Origin: DUUS01 sp964416365
GTDB taxonomy: Bacteria > Bacillota_I > Bacilli_A > RF39 > UBA660
Assembly: GCA_964416365.1 (NCBI GenBank)
Contig: CAYQDO010000013.1
Span: 1-23,848 of the forward strand
Direction: 5' to 3'
Length of the DNA: 23,848 nucleotides
The notes under the pieces were generated by a model. It saw nothing but the letters and a program-made list of their open reading frames with translations. It had not been told where the DNA came from and searched no databases. Of the stretch, positions 16,362-23,190 are shown piece by piece. The position numbers and the translations under genes were made by a program. The stretch's first letter is position 1. The number at the start of each line of letters is the position of its first letter.

Positions 16362-16874
16362 ATGGGATTTGAATTTAATAAAAAAAATATCATACTCTTA
16401 ATAATTTTTGTTCTTGTTATTATTACTGGTATCGTACTTTATAATTATCGTAATCCGGTGGTGGAAACAAAAAAAGAAGAAAAAATAATTTTAGTAAAAG
16501 ATTACAGTCGCTTTTTTACCATAAGCAATGCTGGTAATAAGTATATTCAATATTTAAAAAATAAAGATAAAGATAATTTAATAATTTTATTAAACGAAAG
16601 TTATCTTACTTTAAATGATATTAATGAAAATAATGTTTTAGAAAAATTAACTTTATTATCTTCCGGAAATTATTCTTTTGAGGCTAGAAAAATGTATCAA
16701 GAAAATAAAAATAAAAATCTAATCAGATATTATATAAAAGGTGATTTAACCAAAGAAGTAATGGATGAATATCAAAGACCGACAGATTATTATTTAATAA
16801 TTGATTTAGATATTAAAAATATGACTTTTTCTGTTACGCCTTACGATGGTAAGCTGTTTAAGGAGGCTAAATAA
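16362..16874 (+). CDS. Single-pass membrane protein, possible VirB8/TcpC-like scaffold 1
   Basis: A 170-aa protein with an AGGAGG ribosome site overlapping the upstream stop. One N-terminal helix (about 9-27) is followed by an extracytoplasmic domain (about 45-170) with the alternating helix-then-strand pattern expected of the NTF2-like fold of VirB8/TcpC. No signature motif proves it. Position after the wall hydrolase, the size and the single-pass topology match the VirB8-like gene of Gram-positive conjugation operons. The next gene encodes a protein of the same design, and the stop and start overlap as TAATG, suggesting the two form a heteromer. An unrelated assembly factor is the alternative. 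Confidence 0.55.
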   Translation: MGFEFNKKNIILLIIFVLVIITGIVLYNYRNPVVETKKEEKIILVKDYSRFFTISNAGNKYIQYLKNKDKDNLIILLNESYLTLNDINENNVLEKLTLLSSGNYSFEARKMYQENKNKNLIRYYIKGDLTKEVMDEYQRPTDYYLIIDLDIKNMTFSVTPYDGKLFKEAK

Positions 16875-17362
16875 TGGATTTTATTAAAGAAAATAAAATA
16901 ACATTAATAATATGTACTTCTTTAATAGCAATAGCTTTGTTTATAGTATATTTTATTGATAATAAAGGTTTATTTAATAAATATGAATATTCGGAAAAAA
17001 ATGAATATTTAAAAAAGTATGAAGTTAATGAAATCGTATCAATTAATATGGACGAAGAACAAATGGCACGTAAATATTTAGCTCAATATGTAAAATTAAT
17101 TTATTTAGATCCTGATAAAGCCTATGAATTATTAGTTCCGGCATATAAAGAAAAAAGATTTGGAAGTATTGATAAATTTAAAAAACATTTTACTAATTTA
17201 TTTAGTGATAGATTTTTCAATGCTAACGTTAAACAGTTAAAAGTTAGTATTAGGAATAACTATAAAGAATTTTATGTTGTTGACGAAAATGATAATGTCT
17301 TTATATTTAATGAACATAGTATAATGCAATATGAAGTAATGTTTGATAATATAACTATTTAA
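16874..17362 (+). CDS. Single-pass membrane protein, possible VirB8/TcpC-like scaffold 2
   Basis: A 162-aa protein with an overlapping TAATG start. One helix (about 10-28) precedes an extracytoplasmic domain (about 60-162) beginning with helices (EEQMARKYLAQYVKLIYLD), then a segment with the pattern YELLVPAYKEKRF and a series of beta strands to the end. A helix that packs on a strongly curved sheet is the NTF2-like arrangement of VirB8 and TcpC, and AYELL-x8-R-F resembles NTF2-like proteins of conjugation loci. Assignment is structural guesswork without a profile search. Together with the preceding gene it would form the ring or stalk linking the inner membrane complex to the wall-spanning part. 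Confidence 0.55.
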   Translation: MDFIKENKITLIICTSLIAIALFIVYFIDNKGLFNKYEYSEKNEYLKKYEVNEIVSINMDEEQMARKYLAQYVKLIYLDPDKAYELLVPAYKEKRFGSIDKFKKHFTNLFSDRFFNANVKQLKVSIRNNYKEFYVVDENDNVFIFNEHSIMQYEVMFDNITI

Positions 17363-17396
17363 TTATTAATAAAAATAAAGAAAAGAGGTGATAAAC

Positions 17397-19187
17397 ATGG
17401 ATGGTAATTTAGCAGAAAATTTCCCGGAAAATGAAGAACTTGCTAGAGAAGTAAAGGCTCAATCAACTAATACTAAAATTGTTACAACTGGAGCTAAAGC
17501 AGTGGCTAATTATTTTGCACCTGGAGTAGGTGGTAAAGTTGTTGACATTGCTTCTAAAACCAGGGTAGGTAGTCAAATTCTTGATGCTGGTGGGCAAGCT
17601 TTATCAAATGTTACTAAAAGTGTTCCTTTTGGTAATAAGATTCAAGATACATTAAATAAAGCTGACGATGCGGGAGTTATAGATGCTGCTGATAAAGCTT
17701 TGGATATGACCAGTGGTGGAGCAGGAGCTGCTAGTGCCGGTACCAGTGCAGCTGGCAGTGCTGCTACAAAAGCAGGTAATTCTCTTTTGGATAAAGCCCC
17801 GTTACTTGGCGATTCAGGTTTATCATCATCTCCTAATAAGACTGGTTTAAACTTAGGATTAGATAATTTTGGTGCTGATTTATTAAATTTTAAACCTAAA
17901 CTTAATCCAATGCTTTTAGGTTTTGCTGGAGGAATTTTTTTCTTATTCTTTTTTATAATGTTATTTTATCCTCAATCAACATTGAATTTAACAGCAGGAA
18001 CCGGGATGGTAGCACAAAGTATTGAGAATCAAGCTATGACTTTAGATGTAAATCAAATTGAAAATTTAATGATTTATGTTGGAGATTCTAGAACGCAAGG
18101 AATCCAAAGTCAGTTAAATAAAAATAATATTACTTATATTGCGGAAAGTGGTAAAGGATATTATTGGTTTGTAGAAACTGCTAAAAATGAATTATCTGCC
18201 TATATTTCTGCAGATACGCAAAAATTCGTAGTTATTAATTTAGGTCTTAATGATTTAGGTAACAATGATCAATATATTAATATTTATAATACCATTATTC
18301 CCAACTATAAAAATGTTAAATTCTATTTTGTGTCTGTAAATCCGGTTAATGAAGAATTAGCAAATTTAAATGGTTATAATGTTAATAATAGTCAAATTGA
18401 AATATTTAATCAAAAGTTATCATCCACTTTTGTTAATTATATAGATGTTTATAGTCAAATCAAGGATGATTTCGTAACATCTGATGGCATTCATTATGAT
18501 GGTGCTACCAATGAAAGAATTCATAATATTATAGTTGATTATATTAAACAAAGAACAAATGTTTCTTTCTTATCTGAATATCCTGGTGTTAAAAAATCGA
18601 TATCTTTAGAGGGCATATCTATACTTACTGTTTTAGGTGATTCTGGAATAGCTGAATTAAATAATTATATTAATTCTCAGATTGGCTTAGGAGGAAAATG
18701 TACAGGTATAGGTGTAGCTGGAGCTGCAACCGGACTAATTAATGGTCTTCATGAGTTTGGATATCATTTACCATATTATTATGGTGGAGGCCATGGGACC
18801 AATAATGGTATAGATTTAAACTGGGGATCTTATGTTGGTGAAAGCATGCCAACTCCAAAGGGTAATGTTTATTATTATGGTGGTTTAGATTGTAGTGGTT
18901 TCGTTAATTGGTCAATGAATACGGCTGCCGTAAGTGGCGGTACTTTAGCTGGTGGATTTACTAACTACGGTCAAATAACCGAATTTGAAACATTAACTCC
19001 AGGTGATTTATTAGATAGTGATTCTCATGTTATTATGGTAATCGAAAATAAAGGCACCTATGTCCAATGTGCCGAAGCCACCAGTGGTGGAGTTCAATTT
19101 ACAACCAAAACTAAAAATGAAATAGTATCCCAAGGATATCGAATGATTGATATGGATGCTTATTATAAAAATAATTGTGGAGCATAA
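17397..19187 (+). CDS. Membrane-tethered SGNH hydrolase fused to NlpC/P60 peptidase
   Basis: A 596-aa protein from the ATG at 17397 with an AGAGGTGA ribosome site; a GTG nine bases earlier lies within that site. Residues 1-170 are soluble, Gly/Ala-rich and probably cytosolic. A transmembrane helix (about 172-193) follows. The first extracytoplasmic domain (about 220-390) has the SGNH motifs: GDSR with S231, GLND with N285, and DGIH with D363 and H366, so the esterase triad is intact. The second (about 430-590) looks like NlpC/P60: C499 in LDCSGFVNW and H544 in DSHVIMV. SGNH enzymes of wall systems often remove O-acetyl groups from peptidoglycan, and NlpC/P60 enzymes cut its peptides. A single protein doing both next to the T4SS would clear modified wall; that pairing is inference. 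Its place matches the second hydrolase of Gram-positive T4SS operons. Confidence 0.85.
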   Translation: MDGNLAENFPENEELAREVKAQSTNTKIVTTGAKAVANYFAPGVGGKVVDIASKTRVGSQILDAGGQALSNVTKSVPFGNKIQDTLNKADDAGVIDAADKALDMTSGGAGAASAGTSAAGSAATKAGNSLLDKAPLLGDSGLSSSPNKTGLNLGLDNFGADLLNFKPKLNPMLLGFAGGIFFLFFFIMLFYPQSTLNLTAGTGMVAQSIENQAMTLDVNQIENLMIYVGDSRTQGIQSQLNKNNITYIAESGKGYYWFVETAKNELSAYISADTQKFVVINLGLNDLGNNDQYINIYNTIIPNYKNVKFYFVSVNPVNEELANLNGYNVNNSQIEIFNQKLSSTFVNYIDVYSQIKDDFVTSDGIHYDGATNERIHNIIVDYIKQRTNVSFLSEYPGVKKSISLEGISILTVLGDSGIAELNNYINSQIGLGGKCTGIGVAGAATGLINGLHEFGYHLPYYYGGGHGTNNGIDLNWGSYVGESMPTPKGNVYYYGGLDCSGFVNWSMNTAAVSGGTLAGGFTNYGQITEFETLTPGDLLDSDSHVIMVIENKGTYVQCAEATSGGVQFTTKTKNEIVSQGYRMIDMDAYYKNNCGA

Positions 19188-19196
19188 GAGGTTATT

Positions 19197-19931
19197 ATGA
19201 TAAAGAAAATATGTATATTACTTATTCTTTTAATGCTGGTAACCGGATGTGAAGCGGTTTATACTATTGAAGTAACTGGTGACGGTATTAACGAAACATT
19301 GGAAATTCATAATTATGATAAAGATAGCTGGACCAAAGGTAATTCTTTATATCAAAACTTAATTGAAACTGCTTCAAAAAGTTTTGTAGCTACCGATTAT
19401 CGTAACGAAAAACCAGAAGTTAACCAAAAAATTGAAGGTATAAACTATTATAATATCCAAAAAATATCATCTCCAAATGATTTAGGATTAAAATATCAAA
19501 ATGCGTTTACTTTTAATGATTATGAACATTCCACCATCGTTTTTTCAAATTTTAATCAATTAAAATATAGGGTAAATCGTAATAAAATAAATATAAATAA
19601 TGACAAAGAGCTTTCAACTTTTATTAGTTATCCCAAATTAAATAAGCTGACAGTTAAATTATTAACCAATTATCAAGTTAATGATAATAATGCTGATGAA
19701 GTAAAAGACGGAGTATATTATTGGTATTTTAATAAAGATGATTATCAAAATAAAAAAATTAATTTAGAAATAAATAAATCTCAAGAAATAGATAATCTTA
19801 AAATTCTCCAAATGGATGAGAAAGGTTATTTTGGCAAAAATACCTTAATTGGTATCTATACATTTTTGGGATTAATATTACTTGTTGGTGGGGGAATAAT
19901 ATTCTTTAAAATTAAGAATTCTAACAGGTAA
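19197..19931 (+). CDS. Lipoprotein with additional C-terminal membrane helix
   Basis: A 244-aa protein with a GAGG ribosome site. The N-terminus has a short basic and hydrophobic leader ending in the lipobox VTGC, with C18 as the lipid-modified residue. A mainly beta extracytoplasmic domain (about 20-210) follows, then a transmembrane helix (about 216-236) and a Lys-rich end. It would be held to the membrane at both ends. I do not recognise the domain. It lies between the wall hydrolase and the VirD4 gene in the same operon, so it probably belongs to the apparatus, possibly as a periplasm-side assembly or protective factor. Confidence 0.8.
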   Translation: MIKKICILLILLMLVTGCEAVYTIEVTGDGINETLEIHNYDKDSWTKGNSLYQNLIETASKSFVATDYRNEKPEVNQKIEGINYYNIQKISSPNDLGLKYQNAFTFNDYEHSTIVFSNFNQLKYRVNRNKININNDKELSTFISYPKLNKLTVKLLTNYQVNDNNADEVKDGVYYWYFNKDDYQNKKINLEINKSQEIDNLKILQMDEKGYFGKNTLIGIYTFLGLILLVGGGIIFFKIKNSNR

Positions 19932-19983
19932 TAGTAGCTAAAAGAAAGAATTTGATATATAATAAATTTACGGAGAGAGACAT

Positions 19984-22281
19984 ATGAAATTTAGAGTAAC
20001 AGGAAAAGACTTAATAATATTTATAACTTTTTGTATCTTTTTACTTTATTTATGTGCAGTAGCAGTCTTAAATGTTACTTCACTTTTAAATGAAGGAAGT
20101 TTTGCTGGTTTAAATCCTTTTCCGGCCTTTGCCAGTCCATATATAGGCGCTACACTTGTTGTGTTTTTTGCGGTTTTAATTTCTATATTCTTAAGTGTTT
20201 CTTCTTATATTTTTGATCGTGATGGATCAGGAGTTGGAATTATTTTAGGTAAAAAAGAAGAAAAAGGGTATAGTCGCTGGACTAAAGATCATGAAATGAA
20301 AAAAGCCAAAGATGTGGTTAGAATCAAAATATCTGACGAAACTACAGAAGCAGCTGGGGTATCAGTATTAAATAATGGTAAAGAGATGTGGATTGATAAC
20401 GGTGAAAACCATACTTTAGTTATTGGTGCTACTGGATCAGGTAAAACAACAGCTGTTGTTGATCCTTTAATTCAAAGTTTAGCTAAAGCTGGCGAAAGTA
20501 TGATTTTAACCGACCCTAAAGGTGAGTTATATCGCAATCATAGTGAAATGCTACGCAATAAAGGATACAATATAATTGTTTTAAATTTTCGTAATCCTAA
20601 TTTAGGAAATGCTTGGAATCCTTTAACCTTGCCATACCATTTGTACAAATCAGGTAATACTGATAAATCTACTGAATTATTAGATGACGTAGCATTAAAT
20701 ATTTTGTATGATCCAAATAATAAAGCTGAACCTTTCTGGGAAAAAAGTGCAGCTGATTATTTTTCTGGTTTATCTCTAGGATTATTTGAAGATGCGACTG
20801 AAAAAGAAATAAATTTAAATACTATCAGCTATATGTCAACTGTTGGAGAAGAAAGATTTGCTAATAGTGACTATATTAAAGAATATTTCCTACTTAAAGG
20901 TGAATCATCAAGTCCTTATATATTTGCTTCTAATACGACAAATGCTCCAACTGAAACTAAGGGTGGGATCTTATCAGTATTTAGACAAAAGATTCGTCTT
21001 TTTGCATCACGTGAACAATTATCTGAAATGCTTTCTTATAGTGACTTTATTATGCGTGATATTGGTCGTAAAAAGACAGCCGTATTCATGATAATTCATG
21101 ATGAAAAGACAACCTATCATGCTTTAGCGACAATCTTTATTAAACAATGTTATGAAACATTAATAGATGTAGCTCAAGAGAATGGTGGAAAACTACCATT
21201 TAGAACTAATTTTATTCTAGATGAGTTTGCTAACATGCCACCACTTAGAGATGTTACCACAATGGTTACGGCAGCCCGCTCAAGAAAAATCAGATTCACT
21301 TTTATCATTCAAAACTTTGCTCAATTAAATGAAGTTTATGGTAAAGAAAATGCGGAAACTATTAGAAGTAACTGTGGTATTTTAATATATTTAATTACTA
21401 CTGAATTAGCAGCTTTAGAAGAAATAAGTAAATTATGTGGAGAAATAAAAAGTAAAGAAAAAGATAAAACGGTTACTAAACCACTTATTACAGTTAGTGA
21501 TCTTCAAAAAATGCAGTTAAATGAAGTTGTAATTTTAAGATCCAGAATGAATCCTTTCCGGACAAAATTAACCCCTAGTTATGAAATCAATTGGGGTCAT
21601 AATTTTGCAAGTGGAGAATTAATTGAAAGAGAAAAACATCCAATTGAATTATTTGATATTAAAGAATTTGTTAAGAAGAAAAAAAGAGATAAGTTATTTG
21701 AAGCATTAGATAACGTTGAGAAAAAAGATGGATTTAAACCATTTAATCCGTTATTCGGGCAAATGCCAGAACCAAAAGAGATACCAAAAAATATAAAACA
21801 AGAAGCTATTGTTGTTCCTGATGAGGAGCCTAGTAATCCAATAACCACTTTTAATCCTCTTAATGAACCACTTACGCCACCTAAGGCAATTATTTCTAAA
21901 CCAGAAGATATCGAAACCTTAGAAGCACCAATACCAGAGATTGGTAGACCTAATGGGAATCCATTTATGGGTGGCAATACGCCACAATTTAATATCGACG
22001 ATTTAGTTAAAAGAATTGATGCTAAAATTGCGGAATTAGAAGCTGAAGAAGCAGCTCAAAAACAAAAAGAAAATGGTGGAATTCAAACAGTTGCAAAAGA
22101 TGAATCAATTGAAAAACTGGAAAATACTATCTATGAAAAATTTGATGATTTTTTAGTTAATGATTCAACTGTCACAGATAATTCTGAGCCGATTATTAAT
22201 ATTGACCAAGACAGTGAAGTAGTAAGTGATAATACTGTCACTGACGATCAGTATTATGATGATTTTTTCAATGAAGAGTAA
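19984..22281 (+). CDS. virD4: VirD4/TraG-type coupling ATPase
   Basis: A 765-aa type IV coupling protein that selects substrates and passes them to the channel. It has a GGAGAG ribosome site. Two N-terminal membrane helices (about 9-31 and 55-76) anchor it. The motor domain has Walker A GATGSGKT (148-155) and Walker B FILDEFANMPP with D413 and E414, plus the TDPKGELYR segment typical of VirD4/TraG. Beyond about residue 560 the tail is Pro-rich, then highly acidic, ending DDQYYDDFFNEE; this tail is longer than in many family members and may bind substrates or adaptors. It is the last gene of the operon, ended by a terminator. A TATAAT at 19958-19963 might be an internal promoter, but its -35 is poor. 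No relaxase, the usual DNA substrate partner, is encoded nearby. Confidence 0.95.
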   Translation: MKFRVTGKDLIIFITFCIFLLYLCAVAVLNVTSLLNEGSFAGLNPFPAFASPYIGATLVVFFAVLISIFLSVSSYIFDRDGSGVGIILGKKEEKGYSRWTKDHEMKKAKDVVRIKISDETTEAAGVSVLNNGKEMWIDNGENHTLVIGATGSGKTTAVVDPLIQSLAKAGESMILTDPKGELYRNHSEMLRNKGYNIIVLNFRNPNLGNAWNPLTLPYHLYKSGNTDKSTELLDDVALNILYDPNNKAEPFWEKSAADYFSGLSLGLFEDATEKEINLNTISYMSTVGEERFANSDYIKEYFLLKGESSSPYIFASNTTNAPTETKGGILSVFRQKIRLFASREQLSEMLSYSDFIMRDIGRKKTAVFMIIHDEKTTYHALATIFIKQCYETLIDVAQENGGKLPFRTNFILDEFANMPPLRDVTTMVTAARSRKIRFTFIIQNFAQLNEVYGKENAETIRSNCGILIYLITTELAALEEISKLCGEIKSKEKDKTVTKPLITVSDLQKMQLNEVVILRSRMNPFRTKLTPSYEINWGHNFASGELIEREKHPIELFDIKEFVKKKKRDKLFEALDNVEKKDGFKPFNPLFGQMPEPKEIPKNIKQEAIVVPDEEPSNPITTFNPLNEPLTPPKAIISKPEDIETLEAPIPEIGRPNGNPFMGGNTPQFNIDDLVKRIDAKIAELEAEEAAQKQKENGGIQTVAKDESIEKLENTIYEKFDDFLVNDSTVTDNSEPIINIDQDSEVVSDNTVTDDQYYDDFFNEE

Positions 22282-22308
22282 GATAAACAACAGTTTATCT
22301 TTTTTTTT
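22281..22308 (+). terminator. Rho-independent terminator of the T4SS operon
   Basis: GATAAAC (22282-22288) pairs perfectly with GTTTATC (22293-22299) around AACA, followed by nine T. It starts at the last base of the VirD4 stop codon and ends the long operon. Confidence 0.9.
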
Positions 22309-22316
22309 ATTTTTCA

Positions 22317-22322
22317 TAAAAT
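22317..22322 (+). promoter_or_regulatory. Candidate -10 element for the mini-rhodanese gene
   Basis: TAAAAT at 22317-22322, the same -10 as two other promoters here, lies 5 nt before the ATG at 22328, so transcripts would begin at or within the start codon. The -35 region (TTTATC, 22294-22299) is poor and sits in the terminator. A start without a leader is possible but unproven. Confidence 0.3.
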
Positions 22323-22327
22323 ATATT

Positions 22328-22540
22328 ATGAAGACAATTAAAAAAGAAAATTATCAAAGTGAAGGAATATTTATTAATCTAGATGAAAGTTTTAAACCAT
22401 ATGAAAACTTGTTATGCAATCATCAGAAATATTTAAATAAAAATAATAAATATTTTATTTATTGCCTTAAAGGATTTAAAAGTAAAAGAGTAACAGCTAT
22501 TCTTGAAGCATATGGGTATGACGTCACTTTAGTTACTTAA
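22328..22540 (+). CDS. Small rhodanese-like protein
   Basis: A 70-aa protein. The ATG at 22328 is preferred because the open frame further upstream lies within the VirD4 gene and its terminator. It has no ribosome binding site. The C-terminal part, IYCLKGFKSKRVTAILEAYGYDV, matches the rhodanese signature of a strand, the catalytic Cys loop, and a helix leading to a GY-x-V strand. Only about half of a normal 100-aa rhodanese domain is present. It may be a minimal functional sulphurtransferase, a remnant of a longer domain, or a chance resemblance. It lies between the T4SS operon terminator and the VTT-type gene and is probably part of the ordinary chromosome. Confidence 0.55.
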   Translation: MKTIKKENYQSEGIFINLDESFKPYENLLCNHQKYLNKNNKYFIYCLKGFKSKRVTAILEAYGYDVTLVT

Positions 22541-22550
22541 TCCTTTTTTA

Positions 22551-22580
22551 ATTGAATAAATGTTCAATATCTGATACAAT
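22551..22580 (+). promoter_or_regulatory. Extended -10 promoter with overlapping dyad for the VTT-family gene
   Basis: TTGAAT (22552-22557) and TACAAT (22575-22580) have a 17-nt spacer, with TGA (22572-22574) before the -10. An inverted repeat, ATTGAA-N6-TTCAAT (22551-22568), covers the -35 and could bind a dimeric regulator. Transcription would start near 22587, almost at the start codon. Confidence 0.65.
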
Positions 22581-22595
22581 CTAAATGTGATTATA

Positions 22596-23183
22596 ATGGA
22601 AATACTTAAGGTAATAGATAACTTTATAAATGAACTTCTTAATAATATCGGTATTTTTGCGCCGCTACTAGCTAGCATTTTAATAGTCGTAGAATCAATT
22701 ATTCCAGTGTTGCCGCTTAGTGTTTTTATCACAGTTAATTTTGTCATTTTTGGCTCATTTTTCGGATTTGTTTTAAGCTGGTTTTTAACTTGTATAGGAT
22801 GTTACTTATCTTTTACAATATTTCGTAAAAATGTTAAATTTTGGTTTGATAATAAATTTGTTCAAAATGAGGAAAAAAGAATTGCCAAATGGATGAGAGT
22901 TGTTAATAAATTGAAATTAGAACAATTAGTATTGTTAATGGCTATTCCGTTTACACCAGCATTTTTAGTAAATATTGTAGCTGGATTATCTTCCATAAAT
23001 AAAAGTAAGTTTTTAACAGCTATTTTAATTAGTAAAATATTCTTAGTATTATTTTGGGGATTTGTTGGAACCACTTTTTTAGAAAGTTTAAAGAATCCCA
23101 TTAATTTAATAAGAATTGTGGTAATAACTTCAGTGGCTTATCTTATCAGTAAAATCGTAAATAGAAAATTTAAATTAGAGTAG
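22596..23183 (+). CDS. VTT/TVP38 (SNARE-associated) family membrane protein
   Basis: A 195-aa polytopic membrane protein from the ATG at 22596; a GTG at 22587 in the same frame is also possible and would make it 198 aa. There is no ribosome binding site, and the promoter predicts a transcript starting at about 22587, so translation is leaderless or nearly so. The region ESIIPVLPLSVFI, then N-x5-FG-x-FFG, with a following Gly/Cys-rich membrane segment, is the VTT domain pattern, and IPFTPAFLVNIVAGLSSI in the middle matches the second conserved half (the P-x-x-P and AG-x-S motif). Family members are thought to move phospholipids across membranes; substrate here is unknown. It is followed 7 nt later by rmuC and probably shares its transcript. 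Confidence 0.8.
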   Translation: MEILKVIDNFINELLNNIGIFAPLLASILIVVESIIPVLPLSVFITVNFVIFGSFFGFVLSWFLTCIGCYLSFTIFRKNVKFWFDNKFVQNEEKRIAKWMRVVNKLKLEQLVLLMAIPFTPAFLVNIVAGLSSINKSKFLTAILISKIFLVLFWGFVGTTFLESLKNPINLIRIVVITSVAYLISKIVNRKFKLE

Positions 23184-23190
23184 GTGAATT

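Noticed and set aside
17388..17396. GTG start for the SGNH-NlpC/P60 protein
   Set aside because: It is part of the AGAGGTGA ribosome site of the ATG at 17397.
19935..19963. Internal promoter before virD4
   Set aside because: The TATAAT is perfect, but no -35 box exists at 16-18 nt and the gap is only 52 nt, so operon read-through is simpler.
21597..21977. Antisense open frame of 126 codons
   Set aside because: It lies opposite the low-complexity tail of virD4 and has no domain; shadow of the real gene. Other antisense frames (for example 2984-3178, 10213-10437) were rejected likewise.
22226..22327. N-terminal extension of the mini-rhodanese
   Set aside because: It overlaps the virD4 end and the terminator, and the extra residues are encoded by T-rich terminator sequence.
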